Below are positions 36,986-49,326 of a stretch of DNA of 64,000 nt, piece after piece. Made by a program: the position numbers and the translations under genes. Every line of letters starts with the position of its first letter. Positions within the stretch are counted from its first letter, which is position 1. The notes below the pieces were generated by a model. That model searched no databases. It was not told the DNA's origin and was given only the letters and a program-made list of their open reading frames with translations. This DNA comes from Lycorma delicatula (taxonomy: Eukaryota; Arthropoda; Insecta; Hemiptera; Fulgoridae), in NCBI RefSeq assembly GCF_047948215.1, contig NC_134457.1:84544898-84608897 (forward strand), read 5' to 3'.

Positions 36986-39127
36986 TTGTATATTTTAAAA
37001 ATGGTGAAACATGTCCCTATTGTTTTTAAATAAAAGTCTAGATAGTAATTTTTACGAATTGCTACATTCTCGCCTTCATACAGTCTCGTAAAAAAACTTT
37101 CTCCTCCCTTTGCCATCACATAGATTGGATTTTTGAAATAAGTATAATTCTATTTTCAAAGGAGCGCTTCAATACCAATTGAGGCTATATGACATGTGCG
37201 TTAAGTCATCAGTCAGTCAGTGGGGACATTTTGTTTTATATATATATATATATAAGTATTTTCACCATAAAACCGATTAATTAAATAAAAAAATGGAAAA
37301 CATTTAAGTTGGTAGATGGAAAGCAATGTACAAATTAGATGAATATAAAGCTCAAATTTTCTTGGGTAAGGGGTTTATTACCTCTTGATCGTATTATATG
37401 GGTTAAACTTTTCAGTACCTGATAACTTTCCCTTTACAGAGAATTATAAACCACTGCAAATAATGTAGCTGGACTTACCCGAAATTTACATAAAAGTTAG
37501 AATTTAGTCCTTACACCAGTATTAAACTCAAAAATTCTTGATAACGTTAGTGTATTATTTATGTGTGTATGTAAAGAAAAAATTTAATAATATAAAAATA
37601 ATTAAATAATTTAAAAAGTGCCAAATAATTCTAGTGTTCAAAAAACTATCTTCCTTTTTCCACTGGAAAGAAAAACGGTCTACTTCTAGCTGTTACACGA
37701 CTCTTTAAAAAATATGTCTCTAAACACATATAAAAGTCGAAAAATTTAAAACGTTGAATATTAATGTTATATTATTCCTATTTTCTGAAAAGGATTTTTT
37801 TTCAATTATTCTTTGCTTATTACAAACAGTCATAAAGATTGCACATATAAACGACTCATCACGGATCAGGATAGTAATCATGCGTACCAAATAGACCGTT
37901 TCTACAGTTTTTTTGCAATTTTTAGATTATTAATTACTTCCTTGTAAAACGTAAAGGAAGTATTGTGATCGCTAAAAATTGCGGTTTTTCAGATTTCGAC
38001 GGAAATATCCATTTTGACCATCCCTAAATCCATTTTGATTAGTTTAGGTGTGACGTCTTTACGTATGTATCACGCATAACTCACAAACGATTAAACGTAG
38101 AATGTTGAAATTTTTGATTGATTGTTACAAGAAAATTAAAGTTAAAATTTTAATTAATGATATATTTGGATTCTGTAAGGGGAAGACAGATCTGTTCAAA
38201 TCCGGCTTAATTTCCTTTTTTTTTTAATTTTGCATTTTAATTTAAATATATTGATTTATTAATAATTATTAACCTTGTAAAAAAAGAATGTGCATATGTA
38301 ATTTAATAGGCGTACAAGGAAGGATTGAAATTATATTTTATGAGATATCCACATCAAATCTTTTTTATTTTGTGAATAGATTTAATGATATTACTCACAA
38401 TTATTAAAAGTTTTCCGATGAGCTTTTTATTAAAATTACCTTATTTTCATATAGTAGATAGATTGAAGGGGAACTACCCCATTCGCTCGCACAATTTTCT
38501 TATAAATTACTACGATTTCACCATATGTAAAAGTTCTGTTCCAGAGATATAAAGTAAATGAAACACGCATGCACAGCACATACTCACACACATGCCATCG
38601 AATTCATATGAATAGAAAGTGCCCTAACTGTTTTTTCGTTTTCGATTCCAGAAAATTTCACAACGCCGAAAAATCCAAAAACCAGTCATCACGAATTTAA
38701 CCAGTTACTAAACCTTTTTCATTATATATATAAGTATATATATATACACACACACACATAAAAGTTAGATTATAGTATCAAGTTGACATAAACATAATAC
38801 GAGTATAAGTCACGTGTTCCTGGCTATCACTTATTTTAAGTAATAATTAGTTTCTAGAAATTATTATTGCAGCTGTAACCTTTGTCTTAATAACATATTT
38901 TACTTAGTTCTACTATAGATGTCGCTCCATAAAGTTCTACAATGCAATTAATTCGTTACACATGTCTTAAAGTACTGCTAATATCTTATTGCAATAATAT
39001 TAGCAAGTATGTAAAATATTGTATAATTAATAACAAAATAAATAGTATGTCTACTATTTGTAAAATAAAAATGTAATTAAATAAAAGTTTATTTTTAAAA
39101 GCACCTTTCGTTAAGTAACAAATTTAA

Positions 39128-39131
<4 letters not shown>
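36986..39131. other. Unassigned stretch
   Basis: No gene seen. (TA)n at 37237-37254 and mixed TA/CA at about 38723-38758. The stretch 37935-38135 (TTCCTTGTAAAACGTAAAGGAAG, then CGGAAATATCCATTTTGACC) has the look of an interspersed repeat, but no second copy is present in this window. Confidence 0.5.

Positions 39132-39165
<34 letters not shown>
39132..39165. repeat. (TA)n microsatellite at R1-type 5' end
   Basis: A run of 34 bases of TA repeats ends two bases before the first base of the R1-type element. Confidence 0.95.
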
Positions 39166-39167
<2 letters not shown>

Positions 39168-39170
<3 letters not shown>

Positions 39171-40504
39171 GCCGAATGGCTTCGATTCGTATTTCACAAC
39201 CATGTGGTGGTTTTTTAGCGTTAGCTCTGAGAACAGCTGTTGGGTCCGGAATCGAGGTTAGCTAATACTAAGTCTGTATTCACTAACAGCGCAATTTAAT
39301 TTAGACTCAGCATCTGTAGCTTGGCTACGGTGTGATTGGCGTGGATTTATACGATGCGTACTCGCCTCAACGCGGCGAAAGGGTGGCAACGACTGCTGGT
39401 CGTTAGTCCCCGTGACAGAAAAAAGGCTCTGCCTTTTAGTCCTTCTGCGCTCTTGTCAGAGCGAGGGCCGTAATCAGTGGTTCATTGTTGTACGTCTAAT
39501 GCATCAATCAATCGTTACAGCAGCGGCGAAGAGGTACGTAGCGTGACAGGAGAACGTAAGGGTCTCCAGCTGCCCTACTCGCTGCGGGCAGTCGTCACAC
39601 AGTGGGCTTGCCCAAACCAGTTTATAAGGAGACAGCGAGAATTTCGTCAGTTTTCCAGTACGTTAAGGAATCTTCCACCATGTTGGAGTTCCAAGTAGTA
39701 AAGGCGGAAGAAGAAACCAGCGCCGGTACCGTCGACTAGCTCCTCAGAGGACGAGGTAAGCGAAGCGATGGATACAGGGGCACCCACCCAGGTGCGGTCC
39801 TCCCCTGTAGTAGAGGCATTTAAAAATTCAAAGGGCAGACCTGGTAGTTCTGCCCTGCTGTTGAAGGTAGTCCAGGAGGACCTGGACTACTTAGTAGACT
39901 TTCTTTCGCTTCCCGGTGGGGTCAGCTCGGGTGCGAGGAAGACAATTCTCCCCCGGCTAGGTAAGCTGAGGGAAGCTTTTGCGGCAGTAAGCGAGGGTTT
40001 CGAGGCCTTGGCCTCCAAGCCCCAAGAGGTCAAGGCTCCCAAGGTGGTTGTTCAGGCCCCAGCGTAGACCAGGCGCTACGCTGAGGTCCTGAAGACCAAA
40101 CGAGAGGCCAGCAAAGCGGTAAAGAAGCCGAAGGTAGTTTTTGTTAACAAGGCGGAGGGCTCCAAGACCACGAATCAGGAATTGAAGCGCGATTTCCGGG
40201 AAGCCCTTCGTGTCGTGGCGACCGGAATCGGCTTAGGATTCGAGATATTCGGGAGACCAGCAAGGGTTTAGTTGTCGTTGCGGATAACAAGGAGACGGTC
40301 CAAGTCATCAAGGACTCTCCAGCGGTGCAGAAGCTTGAGGTTAGGGAGTGTGGTAGTTATTTAAGAGCGGTTGAGGTCTACTTCAACTCGCTCAATGGTT
40401 AGGTTCGGTCAACTCAATGCCCAGGGTGCCTATGCGGTCTAAATCGAGTTAGGTAACGTCGTTGAAAAGCGGAGCCTCGATGTTTTACTTTTCCAACACC
40501 CGTA
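39168..40504 (+). mobile_element. R1-clade LINE, 5' portion (leader, ORF1, start of ORF2)
   Basis: GC-rich 5' leader (39168-39678), then an ORF1 beginning about ATG 39679 (MLEFQVVKAEEETS) with a stop and frame change, continuing at 39768 as MDTGAPTQ... and on through KKPKVVFVNKAEGSK and LVVVADNKETVQVIKD to a stop near 40400. ORF1 proteins of this clade normally carry CCHC knuckles at their end; none is seen, so its 3' part is deleted. Immediately after, an ATG opens ORF2 with MVRFGQLNAQGAYAV, an in-frame stop, then LDVLLFQHPYV, corresponding to the usual endonuclease start QLNAQRA...LLQEPYV with QE changed to QH. The element breaks off at about 40504, where mariner sequence begins. Confidence 0.85.
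39768..40400 (+). pseudogene. R1-type ORF1 (gag-like) remnant
   Basis: Lysine-rich, proline-containing gag-like region: an open stretch of 99 residues from 39768 ending in TAG at 40065-40067, followed in the same and other frames by RRYAEVLKTKREASKAVKK and later VIKDSPAVQKLEVRECGSYL. It would be the RNA-binding protein of the retrotransposon. The stop, the frame changes and the missing zinc knuckles make it non-functional. Confidence 0.75.
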
Positions 40505-41584
40505 TGTATCATTTGAAGTGAATCGTCCAGTAAGAAATTTCTTCACGTTTTCGTAAACGAAGATATCGCTGAGAAATAAATACGGCGAATTCAGCTTATT
40601 TGGAAGACCTCAAATGGAGTTTTGCTTGAAGTTTTGGAAACGGTCTTGTAGTTTTTTCTGCATAAATCCCGAGTCATTTGTGCAGGCGTACATTCATGAT
40701 GAAAGAGCACTTTCTATTTGGTCAGCTGTGAATGTTTGGCCTGAATAATACCCTTCAATCCAGTAGCAAAGAGTAATACGCCCTGATTATAGTCCTGCCT
40801 TTTCAAAATAATAAATGAGCACCACATTATAAGAATCTCAACAAAAAAAACTGTAGCCTTGATTTTTCCTGTAGATGGAATCGTTTTAGCTTTCTTTGGT
40901 GCACATTTATCTGCTTCCACCCACTGTTTGGACTGTTTTTTAGTCTCTAGCGTGCAATGGTAAATCCATATTATCCACTTTTGGGGCGTAAAATGTCGAG
41001 AAACTCAGCGGAATTGCGTTTAAAGAGGTTTAAACACCTTCGAGAATGTTCAGTCGAATGCGTTTTTGGTTGACTATTAACAAACGATCGAGTGAAAAGC
41101 TTTTTCATATATAAAACATTTAATGTCTATCGATATGTTTGCAATGTCAGTAAGCTCGCGTATCTTCAGTCGGCGAACATGTAATATAGCATTGTCGATT
41201 TTTGTGGTGATTTTGTCGGGCGTAGCAATTTTGGGCGTTCCAAACATTCATTCATTTGAATGATGAAACGACCGCGATTGAATTCGTCAGCCCATTTTTT
41301 TACTGTCGTAAAACAAGGAGGGGATTCTTTCAAAGTGGAAGTTAACATTTTTGTACGTCCATTAGAGTTAAATATTTTAAAACAAATTACTTTACAAATT
41401 ACTTTCTGACATTATCAGAAGATAATGTCAAAACTTCTTTGCTTTACTCGATCGCCACAAACAAGAAACTAAAGGGTACGTCTGAAACTTTGTAGCACGC
41501 CATCTAAAAAGTCAAACTTGACAAATATAGTCATTTGACGCGCTTCTCTGTGCCAGGTCAAGAACTTTCCAAACAATCCTTGTA
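40505..41584 (-). pseudogene. Irritans-type mariner relic, one end missing
   Basis: Transposase relic read leftwards. At the right end, the minus strand begins TACAAGGATTGTTTGGAAAGTTC, the expected irritans mariner terminal inverted repeat (normally TACGAGGGTTGTT...). The N-terminal part (41348-41166) reads PPCFTTVKKWADEFNRGR and ERPKLLRP, the second helix-turn-helix and GRPK linker. The middle (40920-40714) reads EADKCAPKKAKTIPSTGKIKATVFF with the following Trp-Asp replaced. Near 40600-40510 there is YLFLSDIFVYENVKKFL, corresponding to SDYFLFPNLKKWL; the Asp of the SPDLAPSDYF catalytic block lies next to a decayed patch. The left terminal repeat and last ~50 residues are missing. It is non-functional. 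Confidence 0.85.
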
Positions 41585-42334
41585 CCTCATAATCATAAGA
41601 ATGGCTGAGATGTAGATAATGTATTGTATTTTTGATATGTAGATAATGAATGGCTGAGATGTAGAATTAATTTTCTGTATTAAAAAGATATGCTTTAAGT
41701 ACTACGTTACCGTTTAGTATGGAAAAACCTAAACAAAAAAAAAGTAGAATATATAAAAAATACAACATTCTATTGAAATTATAAAACATTATACTTGGTT
41801 GGACTAAAACATAAAAATAAAAAAAGATTGAAAAATAAAAAATATTACCTCAAGCTGTTTTAGCAGATGTTAAACCCAGCTTTTTTTCACAAAACATCGT
41901 TTACTTAACACCGTATTTCCTGATTCTTATTCAAAAAAAAAATTAATAATCTTTTTATCGAGGTTAAGTTAGACTTATGATAAATAAACGAAAATATTTT
42001 AAGCAGGTTTTGAGATAGGTAAACAGATAAACCTGAACTACACAGTCTACGCTAATTTTATTATAAGATTATGGAGAGTGGAATATTCATACACGCTTTA
42101 ATAATAAGATCGTGATGGCCTTAAGCGTAATGACCTGTATTAAATAATTGAGTTAATATAAAATTTTATTTAAGTGATGTATATTCTAAATACGTAAAAC
42201 ATTATTACTAGACAAATTTATTTATACGTTACGTTTTCATTTCATTTAGTTTATTTTTATTCTTTTAAAAAATATATTTATATAACACAAAAGTTTTAAA
42301 TATATGTGTATATTAAATTCGTTAAAAAATTGTA

Positions 42335-42470
42335 GCGTCTCGGCCTTTCATCTTTCATCTGGAGGTCCCGGGTTCGAATTCTGGTCAGGAAGGGCATTTT
42401 TCACACGCTAAAAAATTCCATCTCCGTATCCCAAACACAAGTTTTAAGCTTACGTGGAGATATCATCATG
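42335..42470 (+). mobile_element. SINE-B copy
   Basis: Contains CGGCCTTTCATC, a clean box B (GGTTCGAATTC after GGTCCCG), TGGTCAGGAAGGGCATTTTTCACACG and a body reading CCAAACACAAGTTTTAAGCTTACGTGGAGATATCATC. The body also appears, diverged, after the SINE at 54945-55050. The upstream half of the tRNA head is decayed. Confidence 0.6.
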
Positions 42471-43329
42471 CCAAAAAAAATATAGTGTAAAATTTTCAAA
42501 TAGATTATAAAAAAGATCGATAAAGCAAACTATCGGTTTGATATGAAATGGATATCATGTAAAAAACAAACATACGAGTAATTAAAAAAAAAAAAAAACA
42601 GAAATATAAAAGTAATACAAATGTCGATACTACAATAATCTTGTCAATGAAACCAGTACAGTTTGACTAATCTTTTTTCAAATTATATAAATTACTGAAC
42701 ACAGTGGAACACCGATTGGATTGATCGCCGATTATTTGGACTGATCTTTCCAGGGCCGTATCCGAATAGTTGGAAAATTAAAAAAGTATTATCTTAAGTA
42801 ATAGACATGATTCTAATTGTTTAATGGGTATCATACTTACCAAAATTATGAAAATGTAAAAAAATAAAGGTATTTCAGGAAAATTTTAAAAATTTCAAAA
42901 TGCACAGTATAATAAAAAACAATTGTAATAATATGTCACAAAAAAAGAAATGAGTAGAAATTTGCTTTATGAAAAATAATTTCGTAAATGAGCAAATTTT
43001 CGTTTATGAGCTGTAAGATCACTTAATCGTTTTAACAACAAAATATATGCAAAATCGTATCTTTTTTATCGTTTCAACCAACATTTAGTGATAAACAAAT
43101 ACTCATGGCCTTTGTCATGTAATTTACTTGGTTGCTTTTCATTACATCATTCCATTATAGTTCATGTTCCACCAAATAATCTGTTTTCATCAATCATTTT
43201 AGAAGTTAATTTTATAATTAGTTTAACCAGGTCTAAATTTACTTATGTTTTACGCAGTACGAATTTCTAAAAATTAGATTAAAAAACCCAGAAAGAACAA
43301 AGATCAATAAAAATGCATTTACTTTTGAA

Positions 43330-43640
43330 GCAGATTCACTAACTGAACGAGCGATTTAACGAAAGGGGCCACCATATCGAAATGAATGTTAAAAAATGTA
43401 ATGACAAGTTATCTCATTAAGTCATCGACTCCAGCAGTGTGTTTATTAAATAGGACAACATTTGCAGGATTTTATTTTCTGATTTAATTTTAGTCTAAAT
43501 AAAGGCATTGGTAGTTCAACAATAATGGCGCACATATGTCTTTTAAGTCTAGTACACAAATAAAAACAAGCTCTTTGTAATTACTTGTTATATTATTCTA
43601 AACATTGACACTTTTTGCACTACCTATAACTCATACGTAT
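43330..43640 (+). pseudogene. Tail relic of the mariner-like element seen at 4080
   Basis: Aligns with the last ~120 coding bases and the 3' flank of the relic at 4080-5204: GCAGGATTTTATTTT corresponds to GCAAGACGTTATTTTTT. The non-coding stretch CAACAATAATGGCGCACATATGTC...AAGTCTAGTACACAAATAAAAACAAGCTCTTTG corresponds to 5258-5315. It is an independent, older copy of the same family, so that 3' flank belongs to the element. Confidence 0.55.
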
Positions 43641-44579
43641 ATATCTTATAGTAAAAAATAAATGTTTTAATTCCCACCACAAAAACCAATTAACCAACTA
43701 ACCACAACGTATTTTCAATATATAGAGAAAACCGACAAGACAGGCGTGTGTTTGAGTTTGAGTTTAGGAAAAAAAGTTCTTTTCTAAAACCAAAATTTCT
43801 GCTTGATTCTTATAAATGTTTTCTTCGTTTTTCCTTAAACTATTTTTTTACATGCTTCTAACAATTTCTTTTCTTAACCATCGTTGGTAATTTTATTATC
43901 TTAATAACAAAATCATCCTACTTCTGATATAGAAGTTCACCTATCTTATGTTTAATACACAATTTTCTTCCTTCCTGAGACATTTTATTATCCATTTAGA
44001 ATTTTTGACGACGTTATGCTAGACCCTGCTTTTACTCGATCTTATGACATTTGGTTTATTGTTTACTTGAGATACAGACCGACATTAGGTTAAACGCATA
44101 ATCCAATTTGAATTACATTTTCCATTAACATTCTTAATTCTATGCGGAAAGGCTACATGTAATGACAATCAAATTTTCCGTTATAAAATAGCGGCCAACA
44201 CAGTTCTGGTTTTTATAATTTGAAAGGTAACTACTTAAAAAACTTATGTGATCAGTTTTGAAAGTCTTACCACAAACCTAGATAACTACATTTTTCTATA
44301 AAACAGCTTTAAGTAGTAATTCTTTACTTCGAATGATTAGTCATGTTTTTACGGAAAATGAGTAACAATAGAAATTAAAAATGATGCACAAAATCATTCT
44401 GTAAGAAATTTAATTCTAATCACTGAATTTGAGTTTAAATATTTACTAAATTAGTCGCTTGTCTGTTATCTTTCTTAAACAGGAAATTAAAAGAAGCGAA
44501 GAGGGCAAGTTTCCATCATTAAGGTACCGTTGCTACAAACTATTCATGTGGTCTCACATCAATTCCTGGCTTGATCTTG

Positions 44580-44607
44580 ATCCGAGGAAGGTTGTACTTC
44601 CTCGGAT
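44580..44607. repeat. Perfect hairpin, 11-bp arms
   Basis: ATCCGAGGAAG and CTTCCTCGGAT around a 6-nt loop (GTTGTA). It is GC-richer than its surroundings. No neighbouring gene is visible, so it is not called a terminator or regulatory site. Confidence 0.8.
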
Positions 44608-46003
44608 AATCTTTTTTCAGTGATCACATCGCAACTGTAGCTGTGTTTTTAAAGTTCAGCCACCCATGTTATGTCTTAGATAACGCTAGTAAATTTCCAC
44701 TCTCAGACCTAGCACAGCTTCTTTTTCAATAGACCAGTTTAACTGAAATTTTCATTTTATTCATTCAATTTTGTTAAATTCAGTTCAAAATGAGACATGT
44801 TTACTGTTGATAAAACTACAACTTATCTTGGTAATTATTTAATCTAAAGAAATTTCTTGTTCTAGCTTATGTGTGTATGTGTTTCAAGGATTGATTTCAA
44901 TAGATTTTTAAAGATTGGTAAATGTTTGGATTGATATCGAGTAAATTTTATATTTCAAATAGGATTGGATAAGATTAATATATTATTTGTGCGTATTTTT
45001 TAGTTGATAAGTAAAAAAAATCACATGTACATGATTAGAAATAATATTATTAAGTTTCTTTTTCTTTTAAATAATTATCCTCTATAAAAATGTCTGTTTT
45101 TTTAATGTTTTATATGCAACGGAGTTGAATTTTTTTTGTAATGCGTTGGTATAGACTTAGAAATAGTTTAGATTTTATCAAAAAAGAAGTGAAGTAGATT
45201 TTATTTATCTTGTTTGATGATTTTAGCGCGTTATATGAACATTAAATTAAAGTACAAAATACTTGACAGAATTTGTGAAAATAAATGTTATAACATTTTA
45301 CTAGTTCGAGAAATTTTTTTTCATTATTATTTTTCTTATGGTAATAGAATAAATTAATAAATAAAAAATGAGTGCAATATGAACAGGGAAAGATAAACCG
45401 AAAAAGGGATAAAACAATAGGGATTTAGTTTGACAACGAAGACACACTGAAAAAAGACGTAACTAAGCTATTTTGTTGCAGAATAACAGTTTATGAAAAA
45501 ATTAATGAATGAAAATAGAATAAATAATCATTTAAAAATGTAATAAGGATATTTGAAGAATTTTTTCTCTTTATTCTTTACAACAAAAACTTATTTCATG
45601 AAATTATAAGTTTCAGAAAGAGTGCTTTAATTAAAATTTTAATTAATTACAAATGACTCCCGCCTCACTTGTAAAATCAATTGAAAAGAGCTTTAAGCTA
45701 AGAATATTATTAAAGAAAAATAAATACATCCTGTAACATTTTCTTTATTATAAGTTTAAATCGAATTTAATATTCAAAATGCAATTTTTTTCAGTATGGT
45801 ATTTTTTTCCTATTTTTTTTTAATGGTAATAATAACCTAGAATAATTATTTGAGTAGTTACACATAAATTACCCGAATTCTTTTTAAGTTTCCGGTTAAT
45901 ATGTTATGAAATATTATGAAGAATTACAATGAGTAAAAATGTTCGTTACCCGATTTTGTTATTACTTGACATTATGTGGTTTTCTGATTTCAAAAATGTA
46001 AAA

Positions 46004-46040
<37 letters not shown>

Positions 46041-47169
46041 CTGTTATTATCTATGGAAAGGGTGAATCATGAAGTTTTATATGATGAGTCATATATATGT
46101 TAATAAATTTTTATGAAAATCGAAATGTTGAAATAATTTTCTCTTAATCCATAAATACTTTATTACTACCTCGACTAGTTGAAATATTGGTTAAAATTTT
46201 ACTAGGTAATTTTTTCAACTATTATAAAGTTTTATAAACTAATAAATAAAACTTTTAAGATAAAAAATTGGCTACCCAGTAAATAAATTGTTTGTTCTTC
46301 ATAAATATGAGTCGTGTAGATAGATATTTAGAAAATTAAAAATATTTTCTTAACCACCTTGTATTAATATTTATGGATGTACTAGCTTTCCTAAAGACTA
46401 AATAGTTACTTATTTTAAAAAAATAATAATAATAATCCACCACCAATAAATTACGGCACCATTTCAAAAATCTTCTCAACAGTTTATTTTTTTTCTTTTT
46501 TTTTTTTAATGAATTTTTACGGGCATCGACTGCTAAGGTCATTCGACAGGTCATTCGTCATGTGACAGCCCTCGTCACATTCTTTAAAAGAAATTATTAT
46601 CTCCATCAGAATCGTCATATGTAAGGGTGTAAAGGACCCTTACATTTTATTTAAAACCACAAACTTCACAATAAACATTAAAACATAAAAGACAAGGACA
46701 ATCACAAACACTTACGAGGTGTAAAGGGCCCCAATATTAAAATTTGAGATAGGTTCTCAAAAGACCATGAAATTAAAATTAAAATTAAAATTAAACTTAT
46801 CAATACCATTTCTTTCTTCTACGAAGTCTCATTTATAGTTTGTTTAAGCACCCTCGGGGCGACCAGAACCGCCGTTGAGCAGTATATCAGTCGTGCCAGG
46901 GTGCCGTGGCAGTTGAATCCTTCTTATATCAGGCCATAGGCATGCACGGCGTACACCCATAGCCTCGCGCCCTCAATCCACCCTTGAGGGTCCCCCATGC
47001 CATCATCGGACACACCCCGACTAACTGCTCTTGAATGCAGGTGAGCCAAAATGGCCTAGGCAAGAGGGCTACCTCCCGTCACTATACGTGGCACGCTTCG
47101 AGACTCCCTTATATGTATATATAAAACAACCGCTTAGAGTATCTTTTACCACAGCTTTAAACTTCCATT

Positions 47170-48087
47170 TTATAGACTTTTAAGAAGTCCACTGGCGTGT
47201 AAAAATGCAACTATATTTTCTTCATTTCCATTATCCAGATCAGCACTAATATTATTTGTAAGACGGAACCTCTTTCTGAGGTCCTCATATATGGTACACT
47301 CTTCTATTAGATGCTTGATTGTCAGTGTTTTATTACAAACACCGCACATTGGTCTCACTTCGCCGGTTAACATATATAAATTTGTTAATCGCGTGTGACC
47401 GATTCTAAGTCTGGTCACCACTACTTGTTCACGACGAGTCAACTTAAAGTCGCTTTTCCATTTATAAGGAGAAGTTTTAACTGAGTTTAATTTTGTATTT
47501 AAACTCCTCCATTCAGCGTTCCACTTGTTACTTACTATGTTTGTTAGACGGTTTTTAACATCTGCCACTCTTACAGGAAATGCATCCAAGTCATCGCAGA
47601 CTGTTGCCTTTCTGGCAGCTTCGTCTGCGATTTCATTACCTGTAATACCAGCATGCCCCGGAGTCCATACAAATACGCATCGCTGTTCTCGTTGTTTTAG
47701 TACGTATAAAATTGACAGGATGTTTGCAATTAGGACATCCTTAATGTTCTTGTTCCGAATTGCGACGATTGCACTTAATGAATCGGAACATATTAGCACT
47801 CTCTCTTCGCAATAGTGTTCAGTGTAGCGAAGAGCTTGCTGAATTGCAGTGAGTTCTGCCGTGTAGACACTGGACACATCTGGCAGTCTCCAAAAGTGGG
47901 CTTCTTCATTTACATATATCGAGCATCCAACACCATGTTCGGTTTTAGAACCGTCAGTATAAATTCTAATATATTCTTCGTAACTACTGACGGTTGCTAA
48001 AAATTCCTGCTGGATGATCACTGCTGGTTTCTTTTTTATTTCTCCTTGAGAGAGATCCAAACTTGTATTTACGCTGGCAAAAGCCAT
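47170..48087 (-). pseudogene. LINE-A ORF2 part 3: RNase H and C-terminal Cys motif
   Basis: Open for 305 residues to the natural stop at 47170. RNase H acidic residues are visible in order: IRIYTDGSKTEHGVG (Asp), YTAELTAIQQAL (Glu), LICSDSLSAIVAI (Asp) and VFVWTPGHAGITGNEIADEA (final His/Asp). After it comes EQVVVTRLRIGHTRLTNLYM and a Cys-His cluster CGVCNKTLTIKHLIEEC (C-x2-C-x7-H-x4-C). RNase H removes template RNA during cDNA synthesis. The start of this frame is set by the upstream frameshift, so the first residues are not a native N-terminus. Confidence 0.93.
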
Positions 48088-49326
48088 GGCGGTATTTCTC
48101 TAGTAGAAATTGCTAGTGTCTCTGGTATAGCAATTTCATATTTTCTTCTTAATTCGTGGTACCTAATTCCTGTTGGTAGCACGATGTTCATATACTGCAG
48201 CCATAGGATGATTCGTAACAATTTATTATTTATATGAGCAGGGAAAGCCCATAAATTTGCTGCATATCTTAACAAAAGGATCTCTCTTCTATAATGTAGT
48301 GGCATTATTCCGGCTTCAGACATCAGACTAGCCGCCGGACTTGTGCGGAAAGCGCCTGTTGCATATCTTATTCCGCTATTATTTACTACGTCTAACTTTC
48401 TTAAGTGCGACTTTCTAGCGGATGAATATACGATACATCCGTAGTCTAGTTTAGATTGAACCAATGCTTTATACAATCTCAATAATGTCTCTTTGTCTGA
48501 GCCCCAATTTAAATCGATAAACATTTTATAATGTTTAGGGCTCTTTTGCATCTATCACTCAAGTCCTGCATATGTAATCCCCATCTAAGGGATTTATCCA
48601 ATACTAGTCCTAAATATCTTACGCTGTCTTTATATTGTATTGGATTATCATCAATTGTCAACGCAGGACTTTGATGAGGAATTCTCTTCCTACAAAAGTG
48701 TACACAGCACGTTTTCTCTGGTGAGAATTGGAATCCGTTATTCCTTGCAACTTCATTTAGAGCACTGATCGGTCGTTGCAATTTGTACCTCACCATAGCA
48801 GTCTTGTTGCTGGCATACACAATTGCCAGATCATCAACATAGACGCTTTTGCTGATTTCTACTGGAATGCCTAGTATCAATTTATTAATGGCAATGGTAA
48901 AGAAGGTACCGCTCAACGGCGAACCCTGCGGTATGACATTTTCCAAGATTCTTTCACATGAATATTCATTGTTGACTTGATACTTGGAAGGTACGGTCAT
49001 TCATGTAGTTGCTGAGCAGTATAGGCAGATTGCCACGAATGCCCCATTCATGTATCTGGAGCATTATACCATGACGCCAGGTCATATCGAAAGCCTTCTG
49101 AAGATCAAAGAAGACTCCGACACAATGTTTCCTTTTAATAAAGCTGTTATATATAATGTCCTCTAAGCTGATCATTTGATCAGTGGTAGAATTATATTGC
49201 CGAAAACCTGCTTGATACGGTGATATCAGGTTTTCTTTTTCCAAAACCCAGACGAATCGATTATTAATCATTTTTTCCAGTTTTTTTCCCATAGCACACG
49301 TCAAATAAATAGGACGATAGCTATTG
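48069..49326 (-). pseudogene. LINE-A ORF2 part 2: reverse transcriptase
   Basis: Three overlapping frames form one RT. First, SYRPIYLTCAMGKKLEKM, ENLISPYQAGFRQYNSTTDQ and VFFDLQKAFDMTWRHG (motif A). Second, from about 49000, ENVIPQGSPLSGTFFTIAIN (normally VPQGSVLS) and VYVDDLAIVYASNK (catalytic YVDD), then SPEKTCCVHFCR and VRYLGLVLDKSLRWG. Third, from 48551, LNWGSDKETLLRLYKALVQS, KLDYGCIVYSSARKS and GAFRTSPAASLMSEAG. At least two frameshifts separate them, while the catalytic residues seen are preserved. It corresponds to the palm and thumb; most of the fingers part is lost in the internal deletion. Confidence 0.92.

Larger units (their letters stand above)
41585..46476. other. Unassigned AT-rich stretch
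   Basis: No gene seen. It holds a SINE-B relic (42335-42470), a transposase tail relic (43330-43640), a perfect hairpin with 11-bp arms (44580-44607) and an (AT)n tract (46008-46036). The rest is AT-rich with no readable signal. Confidence 0.5.

Noticed and set aside
39477..39698. 73-residue open frame in the R1-type leader
   Set aside because: It precedes ORF1 in the leader, has no domain, and a GC-rich leader readily yields such frames.
42335..42400. Functional tRNA gene
   Set aside because: Box B is good, but the 5' half cannot fold as a cloverleaf and the same sequence recurs as a dispersed SINE.
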